Positions 59,729 through 64,000 of a stretch of DNA of 64,000 bases are shown piece by piece. The position numbers and the translations under genes are program-made. Numbering within the stretch: the first letter of the stretch is position 1; every line of letters starts with the position of its first letter. The stretch spans positions 2,976,001 through 3,040,000 of the forward strand of contig NZ_CP058278.1 of the NCBI RefSeq assembly GCF_013389455.1, given 5' to 3'. The DNA comes from Flavobacterium inviolabile (GTDB lineage Bacteria; Bacteroidota; Bacteroidia; Flavobacteriales; Flavobacteriaceae). Under the pieces are notes generated by a model, which worked only from the letters and a program-made list of their open reading frames with translations, ran no database searches and had not been told where the DNA came from.

Positions 59729-61178
59729 TTGCTTTCTTTAGCTCAATGTTTAACAATAAGAACTCTCTATCGTCTTTTCCTACAATGCTTTCTAATTTTT
59801 TATATTTTTCTTGAAACAATGTAGAATTATGCTTTTTTTTTTCAATCATTGAATAAAGTAGTTCGAAAAGTTCTGTGCTTTCTATATTTCTAGTACTTTC
59901 TAAACCAAAATAATCAATGAGCAATGTTTCAAATTTTTGCCCATAAGTATTCATAGCTTTATGAATTATTTTTCCATACCTGAAAAGAAAGACTTGTTCT
60001 CTCTTTACATCGGATAATAAGGCAGGATTATGAGTTGTAAGTAACGTAAAAGAGTTGTCTAAATATTCTCTGATAAATGGGATATATTTTCGTTGCCATT
60101 TAGGATGTAAAAAAACATCAGGTTCATCAAATAAGAACAGCTTATTAACTTTGTTTTTCCATAAGATACCAAGACCACTAGTAACAATAAATTGCCGTTG
60201 TCCCTCACTTAATCTTTCAGAATTAATAATTGTTCCATCAGCCAATTTAAAATCTATACTTACATAAGATAAAATCCCATTGAAGAGTAGAGTATCCAAG
60301 AGAATAAATGAAAAATCCCTTTCAACAGAAAATTCATTGAAAAGAGGTATCAAATCAATAATTCCGTAAAAAGTATATACTATTTCATCTTCAGATTCCT
60401 TGTTTTCTACAAAGCTTGCTTTCTCATTCAGCTTATCTACAAACTGCTCAATTAATGTTGAATTAATTCCCCAGAGCTTGCCACTTCTTTTGTTTGCCCA
60501 CTCAGGCTTTTTTAAGATAATTTGTACTTCTGCATTATTAATATCAACATCCCCTATCAACTCTTTTATGAAATTCTCAATGTTATTGTCGTTACTAGCA
60601 TTTATTAAAAGGCAAGTCAGAATTAAGCCTAAATACTCATCCTTTATATAATAAAATGGCCTTTCCGAAGGAAGTTTTAAAGGCTCTAATGAATAAGGAT
60701 TCTTTTCCTTAATAATATCTTCAATAAACTTGTTCTCAAAGTGCTCGCTTAATGTTTTAAGATATTTGGCTTCACCTGCATAATAAACTCCAATCCTAGA
60801 CGGAAGAAAATTTTTAAACCCACCAAATTGATCATCTATTTCTTTAATTGATGTTGTTTTTTGATTGATTTTTATGACTGGCTTAAAAGTGTTTGTCTTT
60901 TGATTTACATAAACACTCTTTAGATAAATCTCATATTCCTGTCCCTGATAGGTGGAGAAAAACTCTATTTCATAATTATCTATGAATTCTGCCGTTTTAT
61001 CTCCCAGAATAAAATATTTATGCAGATGCCCGAATATGTAAGCAATAACTTCGAGCAAAGTGGATTTACCACTACCATTATCGCCTATGATTATAGCAAG
61101 GGATTTATCCTTATAAAATTCGATTTTAAAATCTTTTAAAATCAAAAAGTCAGGTATATAAATACTTTTAATTTTCAT
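59712..61178 (-). CDS. Restriction-system-associated AAA/ABC-type ATPase (Septu PtuA-like)
   Basis: 488 aa. Walker A GDNGSGKSTLLE near residue 35, the signature LSEGQRQ near 325, Walker B KLFLFDEPDVFLHPKW, and the H-loop LLTTHNPALLS. The large middle (~60-310) is the dimer/lid part of the SMC-like AAA15/21 group. The PtuA subunit of Septu and retron-associated ATPases share this plan. It stands 6 bases after hsdS and overlaps the HNH gene. I infer an ATP-dependent sensor that controls the HNH partner and may sense the type I enzyme or phage DNA. Confidence 0.82.
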   Translation of the reverse strand: MKIKSIYIPDFLILKDFKIEFYKDKSLAIIIGDNGSGKSTLLEVIAYIFGHLHKYFILGDKTAEFIDNYEIEFFSTYQGQEYEIYLKSVYVNQKTNTFKPVIKINQKTTSIKEIDDQFGGFKNFLPSRIGVYYAGEAKYLKTLSEHFENKFIEDIIKEKNPYSLEPLKLPSERPFYYIKDEYLGLILTCLLINASNDNNIENFIKELIGDVDINNAEVQIILKKPEWANKRSGKLWGINSTLIEQFVDKLNEKASFVENKESEDEIVYTFYGIIDLIPLFNEFSVERDFSFILLDTLLFNGILSYVSIDFKLADGTIINSERLSEGQRQFIVTSGLGILWKNKVNKLFLFDEPDVFLHPKWQRKYIPFIREYLDNSFTLLTTHNPALLSDVKREQVFLFRYGKIIHKAMNTYGQKFETLLIDYFGLESTRNIESTELFELLYSMIEKKKHNSTLFQEKYKKLESIVGKDDREFLLLNIELKKANEKNR

Positions 61179-61184
61179 AATTGG

Positions 61185-62522
61185 TTAATTAAAAATAGTT
61201 TTTTCAAATTCTTGTTCAGCTTGCTGTTTTAAAGCGCTAATTTTACTTTGGTTCTTTAATATGCTATCTTCCTTTTGTTTCACTGATTGCATAATTGCTA
61301 TCTGATTATCTACATCGGGAAAAGGGATTTTAATTTCTTTTAGTTCTCCTTCGGTAATAGCAGGATATAAACCACCTGTCATCCTATTCTTTAACTGTTC
61401 TATTCCATAAGAACATCTAAGAAATTGCAATAAATATGGCAAATAATAATTCTCTGACTGTCTAATAACAGAAAAACCAGATGAACAAACATTGTTATCG
61501 TATTCTTTTGTTACAATAGTAAATTTCTTAAGGTAAGGTCTAGTAGTTCCCAAGATTAAATCCCCTTCTTTCACAAACTGTGTTGCTCTACTGGGAGCTT
61601 TGTTCGTTTTAATTTCCTTGGCTTCCACAATTCCTTTGATAGGATCAATTGCTCCTATCTCAATATACTTAAAAGTTTCTTGTTTGTATACATTCTTGTT
61701 GAATGGTCTTTTTTCAAAAAAATACGTCGCACCAATTTTAACCAACGGAAAAACCGATTTTTTGAGTTCATCGGCAATTCGAACATCAGAAGAAAAATAA
61801 TCCCATCTTTCCAAATCGTTAAAATCAATAGTAAACAATCCTTTTATTTTACTCTTTATTTCGATAGGGTTAAGTCCTAATTGTTTTAAAAAATAAAGCT
61901 CAATTTCTTTTTCTAAACTTTTAGCCTGCTCTTCTAATTGTTCTGCCTGTTTTATTTTATCATAATAGGTACGGACAATTTGTTCTTGCTCTTCAAGCGA
62001 AGGAAGAGGGATTTCTAACTTTCTTAAAATCTCAATCGTTAGATTTTGTCGTACAGAGCCGGTAGTATTTTCATTAATGACCTTATTAAAGATATTCGTT
62101 TTGAATAATAGAAATAAGTATTCGGGTAATAAACTTTCTAAACAACTGAATACAACATAAGCAGGGCTTATGTATTCATGCTTATGTTCTTCTTTCCTAA
62201 CTCCAATAGAACCAACATTAATACGATATGGATTGTACGCTAACCAACCTACTTCCATTTTCTTATAAGGTTGATTTATTTCCTTTCCTTTCTGTATGTA
62301 GGCATCAAAAATTCCCTCTTTATTATTGACTCCCAATATTCCAAAATCTTTCTCTTCTTCAAGGAATAGCTTGTACTTTTTGTTTTCTTCTTTTACACAA
62401 GAACCTAACGACACAATCGGATAGGTTGAAGAGATACTTTTCGAAGTATATCTTTTTGTATCCCACAAATCAAAATTTGTAAAAGGAATAAAGTTCAAAT
62501 AATTGAAATTTGCTGTAATCAT
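61185..62522 (-). CDS. hsdS: Type I restriction-modification specificity subunit HsdS
   Basis: A 445-aa protein with two target-recognition domains, each followed by a conserved helix: IPLPSLEEQEQIVRTYYDKI (first) and IPFPDVDNQIAIMQSVKQKE (second). It binds DNA and directs both methylation and cleavage by the HsdM/HsdR complex. Start ATG 62522 is 18 bases after hsdM, stop 6 bases before the ATPase gene. There are no inverted duplicate hsdS fragments in the window that would allow switching. Confidence 0.9.
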   Translation of the reverse strand: MITANFNYLNFIPFTNFDLWDTKRYTSKSISSTYPIVSLGSCVKEENKKYKLFLEEEKDFGILGVNNKEGIFDAYIQKGKEINQPYKKMEVGWLAYNPYRINVGSIGVRKEEHKHEYISPAYVVFSCLESLLPEYLFLLFKTNIFNKVINENTTGSVRQNLTIEILRKLEIPLPSLEEQEQIVRTYYDKIKQAEQLEEQAKSLEKEIELYFLKQLGLNPIEIKSKIKGLFTIDFNDLERWDYFSSDVRIADELKKSVFPLVKIGATYFFEKRPFNKNVYKQETFKYIEIGAIDPIKGIVEAKEIKTNKAPSRATQFVKEGDLILGTTRPYLKKFTIVTKEYDNNVCSSGFSVIRQSENYYLPYLLQFLRCSYGIEQLKNRMTGGLYPAITEGELKEIKIPFPDVDNQIAIMQSVKQKEDSILKNQSKISALKQQAEQEFEKTIFN

Positions 62523-62540
62523 TCTAATCCTCTTACTATT

Positions 62541-64000
62541 TTAATTATAAAACACTTCTGGCTCTGAAACTATATTTGTATTCTCTGTTACAGGTATCCG
62601 ATAAATAGTCTCCTCAATCACCTCATATTTTACCTGTTTAAAAGTATTTTTCCATAGTGGATTTGCTTCCCGATACTTTTTAAATTCATTTGCCAATGGC
62701 TCCAACTCATTATCGATTTTAGCTCCTGTGGTACTGATACCTGCCTTTTCTACTTCAGCTATTGGAATGTGGTAATTAAATGCGTTTTTTACTTCTGCTT
62801 TCACCTCTGTAGCTACTTTATCTTCCAATTGTTTTAATTGGGCTTTTAATGTCTTTTTTTCTTCTGCCGTAGGAGCATTTTTTCCTCTTAAAGTTAATTT
62901 CTCCTCTAAAGGCTCTATTTGAGGAGCATACTTTTTGGTTATGGTCTTTTCTGCTTTCTTTACAATATCTTTGTACTGTTTGGCTTCTTCGTCCGTAAAT
63001 TTCTTAAAGAACAATAAGCTTGGTTTTACGGTAGCTCCACTGGCAATAAATACATCTTGGGGAATGGAGGTAATCAATACAATTTTGGCTTTGCTTTCGA
63101 CAAAATCTCTGATTTTTTGCAGGTTCGTATTGTTTAAAACACCTTCCGGTAATACAATACCCATTCTTCCTCCTGGTTTCAGTAAATTTAAGCAACGTTC
63201 AATAAACAATACTTCCGTTAAAGTACTCATTGTTCCCGTTTTGTAAAGGCTTAAAAGTGATTTGCCTATATTATTATTCACTTGCTTTAATGCCTCATCG
63301 TATGCCTTTCCGTAACGAGTTTGATATTTTAGTATTCGAGCTGTATCTGTGTACTTATCCGCTTCAGTAATTTTCAAAGATTTCTCTACTCTTGCACCAA
63401 ATGGTGGATTAGTCAAAATAATATCGAAGCGATTTTCAAAAATGCCATTAACGTTCAATAAACCATCATTATGATGTACACCACCGTGTCCATCTCCGTG
63501 CATAATCATATTCATTTTTGCCGTGCGGCTCATACGTGGATTAGCATCAGTTCCAAAAATGCAATCATAACTTAAAACCCTCAATCTACTCTTTTCATTA
63601 TTGATATCTAATTCTGTATTTAGTTTTACAAATAAATCATTTACTTTTTCATCTATCTCGGCTTTTTTTGAATCTGATAATTTTTCATATTCAGCTGTGT
63701 AATATTGTTCTTTAATTTTCTCTTTTGCTTGTTGAACTTCCTCTTCTATTTTTGCTCTTACATACTCGAAAGCCTTAATTAGAAAACCACCGGAACCACA
63801 GCAAGGGTCACATATCACTTCACCTTCCTGTGGTTCTAATACGTCTACCATAAAATCCACTACCGTACGAGGTGTAAAAAACTGCCCTAATTCTCCCCTG
63901 AACGTTCTTCCCAGAAACTGCTCAAACGCGATACCTTTCACATCATCTGATGTGGTAGAAAGGTTGTAAATTTCGAGTTCTTTTACGATAGCTTCAAAAC
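62541..64000 (-). CDS. hsdM: Type I restriction-modification N6-adenine methyltransferase HsdM (5' end outside)
   Basis: The frame is open to the window edge (GTG 63941 is internal), so the N-terminus is missing. GQFFTPRTVVDFMVDVL opens the domain, motif I is ICDPCCGSGGFLI, motif IV is LTNPPFG (adenine-N6 type). The C-terminal part contains a charged helical segment (IEPLEEKLTLRGKNAPTAEE ...) that is typical of HsdM. It methylates the host sequence chosen by HsdS and is the upstream gene of the defence operon in the window. hsdR is not seen and should lie to the right. Confidence 0.92.
   Translation of the reverse strand, partial: FEAIVKELEIYNLSTTSDDVKGIAFEQFLGRTFRGELGQFFTPRTVVDFMVDVLEPQEGEVICDPCCGSGGFLIKAFEYVRAKIEEEVQQAKEKIKEQYYTAEYEKLSDSKKAEIDEKVNDLFVKLNTELDINNEKSRLRVLSYDCIFGTDANPRMSRTAKMNMIMHGDGHGGVHHNDGLLNVNGIFENRFDIILTNPPFGARVEKSLKITEADKYTDTARILKYQTRYGKAYDEALKQVNNNIGKSLLSLYKTGTMSTLTEVLFIERCLNLLKPGGRMGIVLPEGVLNNTNLQKIRDFVESKAKIVLITSIPQDVFIASGATVKPSLLFFKKFTDEEAKQYKDIVKKAEKTITKKYAPQIEPLEEKLTLRGKNAPTAEEKKTLKAQLKQLEDKVATEVKAEVKNAFNYHIPIAEVEKAGISTTGAKIDNELEPLANEFKKYREANPLWKNTFKQVKYEVIEETIYRIPVTENTNIVSEPEVFYN

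Noticed and set aside
62541..64000. hsdS inversion system for switching specificity
   Set aside because: Only one hsdS is present and no partial hsdS copies or inverted repeats are seen; the nearby recombinase is broken.

Overview
The window reads as chromosomal DNA of a member of the Flavobacteriaceae, most like Flavobacterium. The signs are low-GC DNA, many lipoproteins and TonB-type outer-membrane proteins, a type IX secretion (T9SS) regulator porX, a T9SS-sorted surface protein, menaquinone synthesis (menD), and promoters of the Bacteroidetes type (TTTG / TAnnTTTG). Genes usually lack a clear Shine-Dalgarno sequence, so several starts below were chosen from signal peptides and from -7 elements that fall inside longer open frames.

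Layout. 1-2.9 kb: the end of a bleomycin-hydrolase-like peptidase, a lipoprotein serine hydrolase and a DODA-type dioxygenase. 3.1-10.0 kb: an operon of TonB receptor, DUF4876 lipoprotein, outer-membrane barrel and di-heme cytochrome c peroxidase, with a Fur-like operator in front. 10-19.3 kb: housekeeping genes (CvfB-like S1 protein, cysteine synthase/CBS-like enzyme, oligopeptidase B, YbaB, DUF2853, menD, GNAT, glutathione peroxidase, LpxD-like acyltransferase). 19.6-23.4 kb: small accessory genes including a frameshifted WG-repeat gene, an AraC regulator and a GNAT-like protein. 23.5-28.8 kb: a six-gene operon encoding a surface DOMON heme protein, an ankyrin protein, YceI, a c-type cytochrome lipoprotein, a DUF5777 barrel and an OB-fold protein, preceded by a TPR/LuxR-type regulator. 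29.1-32.9 kb: a serine hydrolase, then an AraC regulator, acetyltransferase and Cys-nucleophile hydrolase group.

32.9-36.3 kb is an accessory patch of orphan lipoproteins next to a tRNA-Val, with a partial copy of the tRNA 3' end about 1 kb away. 36.3-41.2 kb: DUF4258 protein, alanine dehydrogenase, tsaE, porX and a phytanoyl-CoA-dioxygenase-like protein. 41.4-43.3 kb: a small unknown, a frameshifted DoxX gene and a polysaccharide deacetylase. 43.4-53.9 kb: a heavy-metal efflux cluster (DUF6660 protein, CusA-type RND pump, TolC-like channel, membrane-fusion protein, HMA protein, P-type ATPase), interrupted by a four-helix-bundle gene bracketed by inverted TTGCC/GGCAA-rich tracts. After ettA come two decayed recombinase genes (55.7-56.9 kb). 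The window ends in a defence operon on the minus strand: hsdM, hsdS, a Septu-like ATPase/HNH pair and a DUF262-DUF1524-DUF5655 nuclease.

The strongest candidates for new biology are (i) the defence operon, where two further nuclease modules are built into a type I restriction-modification transcript; (ii) the DOMON / cytochrome c / YceI / barrel operon, which looks like an envelope electron-transfer chain ending at the cell surface, with helix-phased repeats upstream; and (iii) the repeat-bracketed four-helix-bundle insertion that seems to have supplied the signal peptide of the downstream TolC protein. Five genes carry single-nucleotide frameshifts, so read support should be checked before treating them as true pseudogenes.
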